Notes: generated from the letters alone by a model not told the origin. A stretch of DNA of 64,000 nucleotides from Bacillus sp. CH30_1T (GCF_008364765.1 NZ_VTUY01000013.1:34938-98937), one strand, 5' to 3'; counted from the first letter of the stretch, positions 9,117-19,242 are shown. Translations and numbers: made by a program.

Positions 9117-9575
9117 TTAATTGCGTATTTTTTTACCTACTTTAAATATGAGCGGAATTCCTATAATTGTAGGTAGAATCCAAAATAACAAAATAGGCAG
9201 TTCATTTAAAACTGGTATACTAGGAGTATTAACTACTAAAGTTGCAGTTACAATACCTATATAAGAACCTAGCATTCCTCCTATATGAGCACCTATCCAA
9301 TTTTTCCATTTCTTCTTGACCGCTAAATATCCCAATAAAGCGAGCCCATAAGAAAACAGAGCGATATAGAATAAATATTGGCTTTTTTCCCAATGGATTA
9401 TCGACATAACCAAAGCTGTTATAAATACAAGGACATAATACCAGTGATATATCTCGCCAGATACTGTATGTTTCCCCTTCTTCTTTTTAGAAGACATTGC
9501 AAATATCCCGCTTATTAAACAAATCGTCCCTGTGAGTATATGAGTAATTAAAAATACATTAAACAATAACATCAC
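9117..9575 (-). CDS. small membrane protein, four or five membrane segments
   Basis: The 152-residue hydrophobic protein opens with NVFLITHILTGTICLISGIF, has HTVSGEIYHWYYVLVFITAL in the middle, and ends in a lysine-rich tail. The His residues in the first and second segments recall DUF2306-like membrane proteins of unknown function, an impression I could not test. It stands alone between decayed genes. Confidence 0.6.
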   Translation of the reverse strand: MMLLFNVFLITHILTGTICLISGIFAMSSKKKKGKHTVSGEIYHWYYVLVFITALVMSIIHWEKSQYLFYIALFSYGLALLGYLAVKKKWKNWIGAHIGGMLGSYIGIVTATLVVNTPSIPVLNELPILLFWILPTIIGIPLIFKVGKKIRN

Positions 9576-9582
9576 CTCAATA

Positions 9583-10003
9583 CTTAAAAAACGTCTTCTA
9601 ATGAAAATCCCTCTTCCATTAATAATTTCTTTGTTTCATTCATTAATTTTTCATAGGGGAGACCTATTTCAAAAACAAAATGATCATTGAGAAACTTATC
9701 AATGTCTACAGTAGTCTCTATTTGGCTAGTTTCATAGTATTTTTTAATTTGGGTTTAACCTTCTGAGTGTTTACTATATTTTCCAAGAACACCCTTAATA
9801 CTCTGCTCTTTGGGAGGCTTAATTTTCGATATTGTATCTCGCTCTCTCTAGCAGTAATATTATCCAGTGTCATCTTGAAAAGATAATCGATTTGACATTT
9901 CTAAAGATTTTCTAAATACCGATATTAGTGTATTTTTGTCCATGGAAATCATCTGCTCGACCAGTTCTAAGGAATATTTTATGCAATAAATGAATCCAGA
10001 TAA
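9583..10003 (-). pseudogene. remnants of one or two decayed genes
   Basis: The minus strand holds coding-like stretches broken by stops and frameshifts: LVEQMISMDKNTLISVFRKS, then PPKEQSIKGVLGKYSKHSEG, then KYYETSQIETTVDIDKFLND and a tail ending MEEGFSLEDVF. No domain is recognisable. The segment lies in the degenerate left part of island B. Confidence 0.4.
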
Positions 10004-10039
10004 TTCAACGTATATAACGCTAGTGAATTTTTTTCAAAA

Positions 10040-10062
10040 AATCTTCCTTTTAAAAGGTAATA
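10040..10062 (-). terminator. weak terminator of the rhamnose operon
   Basis: The palindrome CCTTTTAAAAGG lies 10 bp past rfbB and is followed on the minus strand by AAGATTTTTTG. The stem is AT-rich, so this is a modest terminator candidate. Confidence 0.4.
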
Positions 10063-10068
10063 ACCAAT

Positions 10069-11091
10069 TTACTTTAAGGAATATTGCTTATCGAAATAAT
10101 TCTTATATTCTTCACTTATAATTTGATCCCACCAATCTTTGTTATCAATGTACCATTTGATGGTTTGAGCAATACCTGTTTCGAATGTATAACATGGTTT
10201 CCAGCCTAGGCTTTCTAGTTTTGTTGAGTCAATCGCATAACGCTTATCGTGTCCTAAGCGGTCTTTGACAAACTCTATTAATCCCTCTGACTTCCCAATT
10301 GTGCTAATGATTGTTTTAACAACTTCAAGATTTGTTCGCTCATTATAACCACCCACATTATAAACTTCTCCATTTGAGCCTTTATGCATCACTAAATCAA
10401 TCGCAGTACAATGATCATAAACATGTAACCAATCACGAATATTTTTACCATCACCATATATAGGTACCTTTTGATCATTTAATACGCGAGAAATGGTTAA
10501 CGGAATTAGCTTTTCGGGAAAATGGTATGGACCATAGTTATTTGAACATCTTGTAATGTTCACTGGTAAACCAAATGTTCTATGGTATGCACGAACTAAC
10601 ATGTCTGAAGATGCCTTACTTGCACTATATGGGCTGTTTGGTTGAAGAGGTGTTTCTTCTGTAAAAAAAGTCGTTGGATTAAAGTCTAACTCCCCATAAA
10701 CTTCATCCGTTGAGACTTGAACAAATTTCTTTACACCAATATACTTCGCTGCATCCAATAACACTTGAGTCCCTAAAACATTAGTAAACACAGAAATTTC
10801 AGGTTTAGTGATGGACCGGTCTACATGACTTTCGGCTGCAAAATGGATTACATAATCAAATTTATATTCTTCAAAGCACGCATAAATTGCTTCTCTATCT
10901 GTAATATCAGCCTTAATAAAATGGTACCTATCCTTATTTTCAATGCATCTATGCTTGGTAAGATCTCCAGCATAAGTTAATAGATCAAGATTAAAGATCT
11001 CGTATTGTGGATATTTATCCACCATATATTGAACAAAGTTACCACCAATGAAACCTGCTCCACCGGTCACTACTACCTTTTCTCTAGTCAT
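10069..11091 (-). CDS. rfbB: dTDP-glucose 4,6-dehydratase
   Basis: This 340-residue extended SDR enzyme converts dTDP-glucose to dTDP-4-keto-6-deoxyglucose, the second step of dTDP-L-rhamnose synthesis. It shows the NAD motif GGAGFIGGNF (10-19), the S-T-D-E active site near 127-130 and the Y155-xxx-K159 pair in PYSASK. It overlaps rfbD by 8 bp and is the last gene of a four-gene rml operon. Confidence 0.95.
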   Translation of the reverse strand: MTREKVVVTGGAGFIGGNFVQYMVDKYPQYEIFNLDLLTYAGDLTKHRCIENKDRYHFIKADITDREAIYACFEEYKFDYVIHFAAESHVDRSITKPEISVFTNVLGTQVLLDAAKYIGVKKFVQVSTDEVYGELDFNPTTFFTEETPLQPNSPYSASKASSDMLVRAYHRTFGLPVNITRCSNNYGPYHFPEKLIPLTISRVLNDQKVPIYGDGKNIRDWLHVYDHCTAIDLVMHKGSNGEVYNVGGYNERTNLEVVKTIISTIGKSEGLIEFVKDRLGHDKRYAIDSTKLESLGWKPCYTFETGIAQTIKWYIDNKDWWDQIISEEYKNYFDKQYSLK

Positions 11092-11944
11092 GATTCACCT
11101 CTAAAATTAGTTCATTGATGTAGTGCTCTAATGCCTCTTGCCATGATGGCAACGGTTTAAATCCTGAATCAACCAACTTTTGCTTAGACAGACGAGAATT
11201 CTTTGGTCGCACAGCGCGGGTTGGATACTCCTCTGTATTTATTGCATGCACCTTAACCGCTTTGCCTGCTACTTTAAAAATTTCCCTTGCAAATTCAGCC
11301 CAACTACAAAAGCCTTCATTTGAAACATGATATATACCATATTTTTCACTTTCAATCATTTCAATTAATAATCTTGCTAAATCAAATGTATAAGTTGGTG
11401 ATCCAAATTGGTCTCCAACAACATTTAATTCTGAACGAGTTTCTGCTAAGCGAAGCATTACCTTCACAAAGTTATTTCCATTTATTCCGAATACCCATGA
11501 AATTCTTACAATAAACATTTGATTAAGAAGAGATTGAACTACCTTTTCACCTTCTAACTTGGTTAAACCATAATACCCCACCGGACTTGTTGAATCAGTT
11601 TCAGAGAGAGGCCAATTTTCTTCCCCATCAAACACATAGTCAGTACTAATGTACATGAATTTTGCCCCAACGCTCTTTGCTGCTTCAGCTAAATACCTCG
11701 TACCATTTACATTAATATTCCAGCATGTGTCCTGATCATCTTCCGCTTGATCAACAGCTGTATATGCAGCGCTATGAACAATCGCATCTGGATTTAACTT
11801 TTCAACAAATTCCGTTACACGCTGCTTGTTTGTAATATCCAAATCCGCTGAGCCTACACCATAAATATCATAGCCGTGAAACTGGCCTTCCTTCACAACA
11901 TCATAGCCAAGTTGACCTGTATAACCTGTCACTAGAATCTTCAT
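11084..11944 (-). CDS. rfbD: dTDP-4-dehydrorhamnose reductase
   Basis: The 286-residue SDR enzyme has the N-terminal nucleotide motif VTGYTGQLG and the YGLTK catalytic pair. It reduces dTDP-4-keto-L-rhamnose to dTDP-L-rhamnose, the last step. Its start overlaps the rfbC stop (ATGA) and its end overlaps rfbB, so the pathway is translationally coupled. Confidence 0.95.
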   Translation of the reverse strand: MKILVTGYTGQLGYDVVKEGQFHGYDIYGVGSADLDITNKQRVTEFVEKLNPDAIVHSAAYTAVDQAEDDQDTCWNINVNGTRYLAEAAKSVGAKFMYISTDYVFDGEENWPLSETDSTSPVGYYGLTKLEGEKVVQSLLNQMFIVRISWVFGINGNNFVKVMLRLAETRSELNVVGDQFGSPTYTFDLARLLIEMIESEKYGIYHVSNEGFCSWAEFAREIFKVAGKAVKVHAINTEEYPTRAVRPKNSRLSKQKLVDSGFKPLPSWQEALEHYINELILEVNHD

Positions 11945-12507
11945 TTTGATTCCCCATATCGATAATTAATTTCTGCATCTTTTAAAAGTGGTGCCTTCTT
12001 ATCCTTTGCAGATAACACAGGAGTGATATCCTCCGGCCATTCAATTCCAATTTCTGGATCGTCCCAAGCGATACCGCAATCGTATTCAAGTGCATACAGC
12101 TCGTCCACCTTATATTGAACTTCAACATTATCTGTTAATGTCATAAACCCATGTGCAAAGCCCTTTGGAACAAGCAATTGCTTTTTGTTTTCTCTAGACA
12201 ACTCAATCCCATACCATTGTCCAAACGTAGGACTTTCTTTTCGGATATCAACAGCCACATCAAAAATAGAACCTCTTGTACATCTGACCAGTTTCGTTTG
12301 CGCCTTTGGATTTAATTGATAATGCAGACCGCGTAAAGTCCCCTTTTTGACTGAAAGAGACTGATTATCTTGAACGAACTGAAAATCAATTCCGCCTTCT
12401 TTAAATTTTTCCTTATTATAAGTCTCCATAAACCAACCACGATGATCCCCAAATACATTGGGCTCAATAATTAATATATCTTCAATATGAGTTTTTACAA
12501 CTTGCAC
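11941..12507 (-). CDS. rfbC: dTDP-4-dehydrorhamnose 3,5-epimerase
   Basis: The 188-residue cupin enzyme carries the RmlC motifs HRGWFMETYN, LRGLHYQ (with the catalytic His) and GFAHGF. It performs the third step of dTDP-L-rhamnose synthesis. The frame begins at a GTG at 12507 behind AAAGGTGATC; the ATG two bases upstream is out of frame. Confidence 0.95.
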   Translation of the reverse strand: MQVVKTHIEDILIIEPNVFGDHRGWFMETYNKEKFKEGGIDFQFVQDNQSLSVKKGTLRGLHYQLNPKAQTKLVRCTRGSIFDVAVDIRKESPTFGQWYGIELSRENKKQLLVPKGFAHGFMTLTDNVEVQYKVDELYALEYDCGIAWDDPEIGIEWPEDITPVLSAKDKKAPLLKDAEINYRYGESK

Positions 12508-12523
12508 ATGATCACCTTTTCAA

Positions 12524-13402
12524 TTAATACTTAATTTTAGCGTTTGCTACTTTTAATAAATACTTTCCATAACCTGTCTTTGAGGAAAGTTCACCAGACT
12601 TTAATAATTGTTCTCTTTCAATCCATCCATTAATAAATGCAATTTCCTCTGGTGCAGCTATTTTAACGCCTTGATGTTCTTCGACCGTGCGAACAAAATT
12701 ACTTGCAGAAAACAGACTGTCATGAGTACCTGTATCTAGCCATGTAAAACCTCTTCCAAGAAGCTCTACCTCTAATTGTCCAACCTGAAGGTAAGCTTCA
12801 TTGACTGATGTGATTTCCAACTCACCACGTAGAGAAGGCTTCACATTCTTTGCTATTTCAATCACACTATTATCGTAAAAGTAAAGGCCTGTGACCGCGT
12901 AATTAGATTTTGGTACCTCTGGCTTTTCTTGAATACTTATAACCTTACCATTCTCATCAAATTCAACAACACCAAAACGTTCAGGATCCTGAACATGATA
13001 ACCAAATACAGTTGCACCTGTTTCTCTCTGTGCGGCTCGTTGAAGAATTTTCCTCATGCCACTTCCATAATAGACATTGTCTCCAAGAATCATCGCAACA
13101 GAATCATTTCCAATGAATTCATCACCAATAATAAAAGCTTGCGCTAATCCATCAGGGCTAGGTTGAATCTTATATTGAAGAGAGATTCCAAACTGTGAAC
13201 CATCCCCTAACAATTCCTCAAACCTTGGAGTATCCTCTGAGGTCGAAATGATTAAAATCTCACGAATACCGGCCAACATCAACGTTGATAGAGGATAATA
13301 AATCATTGGCTTATCATAAATCGGTAATAACTGTTTACTTGTAACCAAGGTAAGTGGATACAATCTTGTTCCACTTCCACCAGCTAAAATAATTCCTTTC
13401 AT
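12524..13402 (-). CDS. rfbA: glucose-1-phosphate thymidylyltransferase
   Basis: The 292-residue nucleotidyltransferase has the signature [11 protein letters not shown] at residues 8-18, LGDNVYYG and EKP. It forms dTDP-glucose from glucose-1-phosphate and dTTP, the first step to dTDP-L-rhamnose. It is the first gene of the rml operon. The 474-bp gap upstream (13403-13876) contains the terminator of the neighbouring lipid operon and probably the rml promoter. Confidence 0.95.
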   Translation of the reverse strand: MKGIILAGGSGTRLYPLTLVTSKQLLPIYDKPMIYYPLSTLMLAGIREILIISTSEDTPRFEELLGDGSQFGISLQYKIQPSPDGLAQAFIIGDEFIGNDSVAMILGDNVYYGSGMRKILQRAAQRETGATVFGYHVQDPERFGVVEFDENGKVISIQEKPEVPKSNYAVTGLYFYDNSVIEIAKNVKPSLRGELEITSVNEAYLQVGQLEVELLGRGFTWLDTGTHDSLFSASNFVRTVEEHQGVKIAAPEEIAFINGWIEREQLLKSGELSSKTGYGKYLLKVANAKIKY

Positions 13403-13777
13403 TTTATGTACTCCTATTCTTTATAAAAATGGTAATAGTGAATATTCTCCCAGGGGGAATTCAACATAACGATTTACTAGTAAATCGTAACAAAAGAACC
13501 AAACTAGTTTTATATAGCAAACAAGAAGTCCTGTACCTAGCCAATATTCTAAGTATTAATCTATTTTCCCCGTTTGCAAAAAAGTTACTGTAGAACACTG
13601 TAACGGATGGATTGCCTTATGAATTATAAGTTGAATACTCTTTTAGAAAATATACAGATTATAAAAAAGGCATGTAATAATTACGGACAAAACAACTATT
13701 AGGAGAGAAACACAGTGGTCAGGGCTTCATTCTCATGCAGAATTAACATTTACGTTGGATGTGTGAGATTAATTACA

Positions 13778-13818
13778 AAAAGGCACGGCTAGCTTAAAGT
13801 ACTAGTCGTGCCTTTCTT
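13778..13818 (-). terminator. terminator of the polyketide/lipid operon
   Basis: The stem AGGCACG-GCTAG pairs with CTAGT-CGTGCCT and is followed on the minus strand by a T-run. It lies about 60 bp past the AcpS-type gene. It therefore closes the long operon and separates it from rml. Confidence 0.8.
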
Positions 13819-13876
13819 CGTGCGAAAATTCCGATTGTCACCTACAAGAACCGTCCCGTGTGCTCTCTGCCTACCC

Positions 13877-14263
13877 CTATATATCTGATTCAATAATCAC
13901 GAATGCAGCGGCAGTTTCTTCTGTATGTGTAATAGTTAGGTGAAAAATTGTATTTTCGGAAAATAAAGACTGGACTTTGCCTGATAAATAAAACTCTGGT
14001 TTACCAAGATGGTTAGGTTTAACCTCTAAATCTTTTAACCCTATTTGCTTCCCAAAACCAGTACCTATTGCTTTTACACCAGCCTCTTTGGCTGCAAACC
14101 TACCAGCCAGCCATTCCATTCTTCTCTTTTCGTTTTCGATTTCCTGAAAATAGCTAAGCTCATTGTCTGTTAACATGCGTTTTACAAAAGACATTGAAGT
14201 TCTATTTAATGCTTTCGTTATTCGTTTTATTTCCGTCAAATCCATTCCAATGCCTACTATCAT
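13877..14263 (-). CDS. AcpS-type 4'-phosphopantetheinyl transferase
   Basis: The 128-residue protein has the family motifs GIGMDLTEIKRI near the N-terminus and WLAGRFAAKEAGVKAIGTG at about 51-69, whose Glu binds Mg2+. It transfers phosphopantetheine from CoA to the serine of an acyl carrier protein, here most likely the operon's own ACP at 23056-23343. It is the last gene of the operon. The chromosomal AcpS of Bacillus is normally elsewhere, so this is probably a dedicated second copy; that cannot be confirmed from this window. Confidence 0.9.
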   Translation of the reverse strand: MIVGIGMDLTEIKRITKALNRTSMSFVKRMLTDNELSYFQEIENEKRRMEWLAGRFAAKEAGVKAIGTGFGKQIGLKDLEVKPNHLGKPEFYLSGKVQSLFSENTIFHLTITHTEETAAAFVIIESDI

Positions 14264-14294
14264 TTATTACTCCTCCACCATTCTTTACGCTTGT

Positions 14295-16742
14295 TTATTG
14301 GATATACTGACTAACAACTAGGGAATTATAATTGCCCCCATAAGCGAATGAATTGATGAGAGCATTTTTTACATCCGCCCGTCGAGTATTAGTTACTAAG
14401 TCTAGTTCTACTCGTGGATTTGGATTTGTTAAATGTTGAATGGCAGGTACTACTCCACTAAATGCTAATATTGAACTTAATATTCCTATAGCCCCTGCAG
14501 TACCATGTGTTTCGCCAAATACAGATTTAGGGGCACTTACAGGAGTATCATTCCCAAATACTCTTGATAAAACTCTAGATTCGATAGCATCGAAAGTTTT
14601 ATGACCACTTGCAGATGAAGCAATATACCCAATGTTACTTACTTCTAAACCCGCTTCAGCTAAAGCTAATTCTATCGATTTTTCCCACGCTTCCCCTGTT
14701 GGATTAATTCTTCCAATTTTACTATTATCGGAGGTCATTCCAAAACCTTTAATTTCCGCATGAATCTCTGCCCCACGCTCCTTCGCAGATTCATCACTTT
14801 CAAGGACAAATGCTACACTTCCTGCACCGAGAATATTTCCGCTAGATTCAACATCAAACGGTTTTGCTTTATCCTTTGTTAAATATCCTGGTATTCTATG
14901 CATACCAGCTAACATAGGCTCATTGAACTCATCTGATGAAACAACAATAACCTGCTTACAAATCCCTTGTTGAATTAAACTATTAGCATAAAATAATCCA
15001 TTAATTGCTGAGACTCCACCCGCACAAATAGTAGACGTAGGGCCCTTTAATTTAAAATTTAAACCTATATGTCCAGCCGCTGCATTCATAACTGTATTTG
15101 GGAAGCGGCGTGCATTTGCCTTTTGAGCACCTTCAGAGATAACCACGCGATTAAATGCTTCAACCGTTTCAATCGGACCAGTTCCAGTAGCAAAAATCAA
15201 ACCAACTTCTTCACTATTATCACGATTTATTTTTATATTTGCGTCCTTAATAGCCATATTGGTGGCAACAGCTGCTTGCTTACTAATGGTATCCATCTTT
15301 CTAAGTAATTTAGGGTTCACGAATTTACCATACTTTATTTCTGGAATGATTCCTGCATCCTGATACCCATAGATACTTGTATCAAATTCTGTAATCTCGG
15401 AAATACCACTCTCTCCATTCTTCAATAGCGAATAAATCTCCTCTACATTAGAAGCATTTCCTGCAATTGCTCCTACCCCTGAGATTACAACTCTCCTTTT
15501 AGAATAATTCACAACTGGCTTATTGGATTCAGTTTTTGCACCAAACATTATTGTTGCATTATTACCTCCGAATGCAAAAGAGTTTGATAAAACTAAATCT
15601 ACATTTCCTTTTCGAGAATTGTTAGGAACAAAATCTAAGTCAAATTTGGAGCTTTCTTCCTTAAAATTTACAGTTGGAGGAATAACTCCTTTCTTTATAG
15701 CTAGAATACTAGTAACAGCTTCCGCAGCTCCAGCTGCACCAAGCATATGTCCTATCATCGATTTAGTAGAAGAAATAGGTGGTGAATATTCCTTTAATAA
15801 AGACCTTAATGCCTTAGGTTCTGATGAATCATTTGCTGGGGTCCCTGTTCCATGTCCATTAATATAAGAGATATCTTTTGGCTCATAACCTGCTTGCATT
15901 AAAACGTTCTTCATGGATTGAAGTGCTCCTGATCCAGCTGGGTCTGGAGCCGTTTGATGATAACAGTCAGCTGACAAAGAATAGTCAAGGACTTCTGCCA
16001 GAATTTCTGCCCCCCTGGCTTCTGCATAATCCAATCTTTCAAGGACTAAGAATGCGGCACCTTCACCAATATTAACTCCATTACTTTCGCTGTATGGTGA
16101 ACACGGTCCATCACATAAAGCTTGTAAACTATTAAACCCACTAAGTGATAATTTAGTTAATGGATCAACACCGCCCGCTAACATAACATCAGCTTTCCCT
16201 GAACGAATTGTATCTAGAGCATACCCAACCGAATTGGTCCCTGCAGCACAAGCATTTGAAATCACACTTTTAGGACCTTTTATCCCTAAGTCAGTTGCTA
16301 CATTATCAGCTGGAACATGGATTGGGTATTTAAAGATAAGAGAACGATCAGTATGGTTAATGTCTTTATTAATCCACTGCTCGTGAAATTTCTCGCCACT
16401 TGCTATCCCCCCCAGAGAGGTTCCTAGTATAAGGCCAGCTCGGTATGGGTCATTAGAGAAATCAATATTTGCGGAACTAACTGCTTCACGAGCTGCAAGC
16501 ACAGCAAATTGACCTGCTCTATCTAATTGAAGAAGTTCTTTTTTCGTAAAGTAATTGGAGGGAATAAATTTTTCAACCTCTCCACCATAGTTTGTACTTA
16601 AATCAGATAAATCTAGTTCTTTCACTAATTTTATACCGCTTTTCCCCTCAATAATATTTCCCCAGAATTCCTCAACGTTCTTTCCATTTGCACAGATAAT
16701 GCCGATTCCCGTTACAGCTACCTGAAATTTCTTAAACTGCAT
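14295..16742 (-). CDS. fused ketosynthase and chain-length-factor-like protein (KS-CLF)
   Basis: Two complete thiolase-fold condensing domains lie in one 815-residue chain; I use the ATG at 16742 because it has the better spaced AAGGAG. Domain 1 (about 5-405) has Cys165 in NACAAG, His297 in NGHGTGTP and His332 in MIGHML, a complete FabF-type triad. Domain 2 (about 415-815) keeps Cys573 in STICAGG but has ASSASGH at the HGTGT position and GETHG in place of GHMLG, so both catalytic histidines are out of register. This is the division of labour of a KS-alpha with a chain length factor, here fused. The pair should extend malonyl units on the cluster ACP and set chain length. Confidence 0.85.
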   Translation of the reverse strand: MQFKKFQVAVTGIGIICANGKNVEEFWGNIIEGKSGIKLVKELDLSDLSTNYGGEVEKFIPSNYFTKKELLQLDRAGQFAVLAAREAVSSANIDFSNDPYRAGLILGTSLGGIASGEKFHEQWINKDINHTDRSLIFKYPIHVPADNVATDLGIKGPKSVISNACAAGTNSVGYALDTIRSGKADVMLAGGVDPLTKLSLSGFNSLQALCDGPCSPYSESNGVNIGEGAAFLVLERLDYAEARGAEILAEVLDYSLSADCYHQTAPDPAGSGALQSMKNVLMQAGYEPKDISYINGHGTGTPANDSSEPKALRSLLKEYSPPISSTKSMIGHMLGAAGAAEAVTSILAIKKGVIPPTVNFKEESSKFDLDFVPNNSRKGNVDLVLSNSFAFGGNNATIMFGAKTESNKPVVNYSKRRVVISGVGAIAGNASNVEEIYSLLKNGESGISEITEFDTSIYGYQDAGIIPEIKYGKFVNPKLLRKMDTISKQAAVATNMAIKDANIKINRDNSEEVGLIFATGTGPIETVEAFNRVVISEGAQKANARRFPNTVMNAAAGHIGLNFKLKGPTSTICAGGVSAINGLFYANSLIQQGICKQVIVVSSDEFNEPMLAGMHRIPGYLTKDKAKPFDVESSGNILGAGSVAFVLESDESAKERGAEIHAEIKGFGMTSDNSKIGRINPTGEAWEKSIELALAEAGLEVSNIGYIASSASGHKTFDAIESRVLSRVFGNDTPVSAPKSVFGETHGTAGAIGILSSILAFSGVVPAIQHLTNPNPRVELDLVTNTRRADVKNALINSFAYGGNYNSLVVSQYIQ

Positions 16743-16761
16743 ACCACACAAATCTCCTTAA

Positions 16762-17880
16762 TTAAACAATTTTAATTGCCCATGATTTTGGAGTAATATA
16801 TGGAGAAGAAACAGTTTGAATTACTACTTGATTCCCCTCAGAATTTAATCCTCCCATTTCTAAACCAGAGACTGCGAACTCACTAGCCATTAAAGCTAAA
16901 CCCAAATTCTTTCTAAGGGTATAGCTATACTCAACCTGAATAACTGAGCCTACTTTTTCATTTTCAATAATGATGGAATCTCCTTCAGCTAAAGCAGCGT
17001 CCTCATCAAAAATAAAGCCAACTAGTCTCTTTTCTACCTCTTGTTCTTTTAGTGATTCAATAGCCTCCATTGCTAAGAATTCTTCTTTTTCAAAGCTAAT
17101 TAACCATTCAAAGCAAGATTCAAATACCGTATGATCTTTTACTTCAAAATCAACATTCGGCTGTCTTACTTCTAGCATTGTAATATTTACCGCTTGAGAA
17201 CCTACTGGCTGAACAACGCATTCATCCTCACTTTGATCTAATAAAAAGCTCCAAAGGTCTAAAGCGGACTCCATTTGAACAAATACTTTATAACCATACT
17301 CACCAGTAACACCTGTACGAGCAAAAATTAATTTTTCATTATTCCAAGTTGTCTCTACAAACGACTGAAATGGTAAAGATGAAATGTCAAAATCGATTAA
17401 CTGTTGTCCAACCTTCCAGGCATATGGACCTTCAAAAGCAATGATGGCTAGCTCATTACTTATATCTTCAATTACTACTTGATCATTATTATGGTAATGT
17501 TCTAAAAAGCTATAAACTTCATCCCGTTTAGAAACTGAAGTTTCAAGTAATATATAATCCTCTTGTTTATAAATCGTCACTAAATCTACTACATGGCCCT
17601 CTTCATCGACAAAAAGGGAAAAAGCAGTTTTTTCTATATCCAAATACTCTATATCCATTGAAGTTAGGTAATTTACAAACTCTACATGATCTTCTCCTGT
17701 GATTTTAAATTTTCCATTCGAAGAGTAATCAATCAGCCCTACATATTTTCGAAGGGCATTGTATTCTTCTTCTACACCACTGTAGGCTCCTACGACTTCA
17801 TACCCACCATTATTTAGTACTGTCGCATTACCCTTTATAGAATTAGTAAAAATTGCTTTTTTATCGGTACTTGTTATCAC
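16762..17880 (-). CDS. GcvT/YgfZ-like aminomethyltransferase-fold protein
   Basis: The 372-residue protein resembles the T-protein fold: an N-terminal stretch LRKYVGLIDYSSNGKFKITG, then LTSMDIEYL, then ARTGVTGEYGYKVFV. A C-terminal barrel follows (EKRLVGFIF to the end). GcvT proteins bind tetrahydrofolate and move one-carbon units; YgfZ relatives act in Fe-S repair. Its place between the KS-CLF and GT-like genes, with a 4-bp overlap with the latter, suggests one-carbon tailoring of the product, but no catalytic claim can be made from the sequence. Confidence 0.7.
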   Translation of the reverse strand: MITSTDKKAIFTNSIKGNATVLNNGGYEVVGAYSGVEEEYNALRKYVGLIDYSSNGKFKITGEDHVEFVNYLTSMDIEYLDIEKTAFSLFVDEEGHVVDLVTIYKQEDYILLETSVSKRDEVYSFLEHYHNNDQVVIEDISNELAIIAFEGPYAWKVGQQLIDFDISSLPFQSFVETTWNNEKLIFARTGVTGEYGYKVFVQMESALDLWSFLLDQSEDECVVQPVGSQAVNITMLEVRQPNVDFEVKDHTVFESCFEWLISFEKEEFLAMEAIESLKEQEVEKRLVGFIFDEDAALAEGDSIIIENEKVGSVIQVEYSYTLRKNLGLALMASEFAVSGLEMGGLNSEGNQVVIQTVSSPYITPKSWAIKIV

Positions 17881-19226
17881 TTTGATAACCTCTCTTTCAT
17901 TTTTTTATCAAGAATAAACTCCATCATGTCATTTGCATCAGGAGTATTAATTATTAAATTAATATATTTTTCTTGTTTTTCATTAACTATTTTTTTTGTT
18001 TTTTCACAGTACAAAAGATTATAAATTTTCTCGCCAGTTTCTCTTATATTGAATATCTCAGAAATCTCTATTGCTTCCATAAATGGATTGTTTGCGAGTA
18101 AAGGTTGTAGTTCATCTACCCATCCATTCGGAAACGTTAAAAATGGATAAATACCTTTTGGAAGTACTTTTGTCCACTTTTGCAGGATTGCATCTCTTCC
18201 TTCCTGAGATTCCCAAATCTCAGGAAACAATAGATTTCCACCATCACCTGTATTTACCTTGGTATTTACTAAACTCAGAACAGGGACATACCCAAATAAC
18301 GCTTTTGCCATTGAACATGAAGTAACATTATCTGTTATAAAAAGGTCACATGAGAATAATAAATCTTCATATTCTTTTATGTTTAGAAATGACATACCGA
18401 CAAACTTTATCTTTGATTCGCTTGCATGTTGAATTAAGCTATTTTCAGGAGCTATCCCAACGATAACAACCTTAGACGGAACTTCTCTTACTCCTAGATA
18501 GCACTCAATTAACTGCTGAATAAAGTGTTCATAACTATATTTCCTATCCATGTATAACTTAGTTTCCATTAAACGCATTTTCACAAATAAATTTGCCCAT
18601 GCTGCCTTAGATACCATAATTAATTTATCAGTTTTGGAATGACATCCAAACCTTTGTCTTACCTCTTCCTTCTTAATCAATTCCATATTAAATGGACGTT
18701 TATAAAGAGTAACTGGCTGAATTCTTTCATTCTTAACACTAGGATCATTGATTGGGCAAGTACGGATCACTTTCATCGTTTCTGGTATCTTTCTTAAAAA
18801 AGCTTCTGCTTTACTCGTTGATCTTGTTCGCTTCAACAAATTTTCTTCGAATAAACGATTCTTTAATACTTTGGATTCGGTTCCAAAACAAAGTGAATCA
18901 ATAGTAGCTGTTGGAAGTCCTAAACTTAATACAAAATCTAAGTCTATTAAAGGTGATTCCAGGTCTAGATTATGATAATCTGCAATGATAATCGCATCTG
19001 GGTCAAAGCTCTGAACTACTTCTTTCACGGCCACTGTTTGCATCGTTTTTTTCCTTAGTGGAGTAGCTTTCACACCTGAATTCAGGGCATAATCCAGATG
19101 ATTTTGACTGGTTAAAAAGTGGCATGTCCTCCCATTTGATTCTAGTTGTCTAGATAAATAGATCGCATTATGCAACTCCCCAATACTAAATTGGCTGGGC
19201 GCAATAAAGAGTACCTTTTCCTTCAC
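17877..19226 (-). CDS. GT-B-fold glycosyltransferase-like protein
   Basis: The 449-residue cytoplasmic protein starts like GT-B enzymes (KEKVLFIAPSQFSIGELHNA). Its second half has the alternating strand pattern with DLFITDNVTSCSMAKALFGY, the place where MurG/UGT-like transferases bind the sugar nucleotide. No full family signature is recognised. With dTDP-L-rhamnose genes next door it is the obvious candidate to attach rhamnose to the lipid product; this is inference. It sits between the GNAT fusion and the GcvT-like gene, which it overlaps. Confidence 0.6.
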   Translation of the reverse strand: MKEKVLFIAPSQFSIGELHNAIYLSRQLESNGRTCHFLTSQNHLDYALNSGVKATPLRKKTMQTVAVKEVVQSFDPDAIIIADYHNLDLESPLIDLDFVLSLGLPTATIDSLCFGTESKVLKNRLFEENLLKRTRSTSKAEAFLRKIPETMKVIRTCPINDPSVKNERIQPVTLYKRPFNMELIKKEEVRQRFGCHSKTDKLIMVSKAAWANLFVKMRLMETKLYMDRKYSYEHFIQQLIECYLGVREVPSKVVIVGIAPENSLIQHASESKIKFVGMSFLNIKEYEDLLFSCDLFITDNVTSCSMAKALFGYVPVLSLVNTKVNTGDGGNLLFPEIWESQEGRDAILQKWTKVLPKGIYPFLTFPNGWVDELQPLLANNPFMEAIEISEIFNIRETGEKIYNLLYCEKTKKIVNEKQEKYINLIINTPDANDMMEFILDKKMKERLSK

Positions 19227-19242
19227 ATCCGTTCCTCCCTTA

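Noticed and set aside
10069..13402. Cell-wall or spore-coat rhamnose operon unrelated to the lipid cluster
   Set aside because: Not excluded, but no polysaccharide polymerase or flippase gene is nearby; the adjacent lipid operon and GT-like gene make a joint role more likely. I kept it as inference only.
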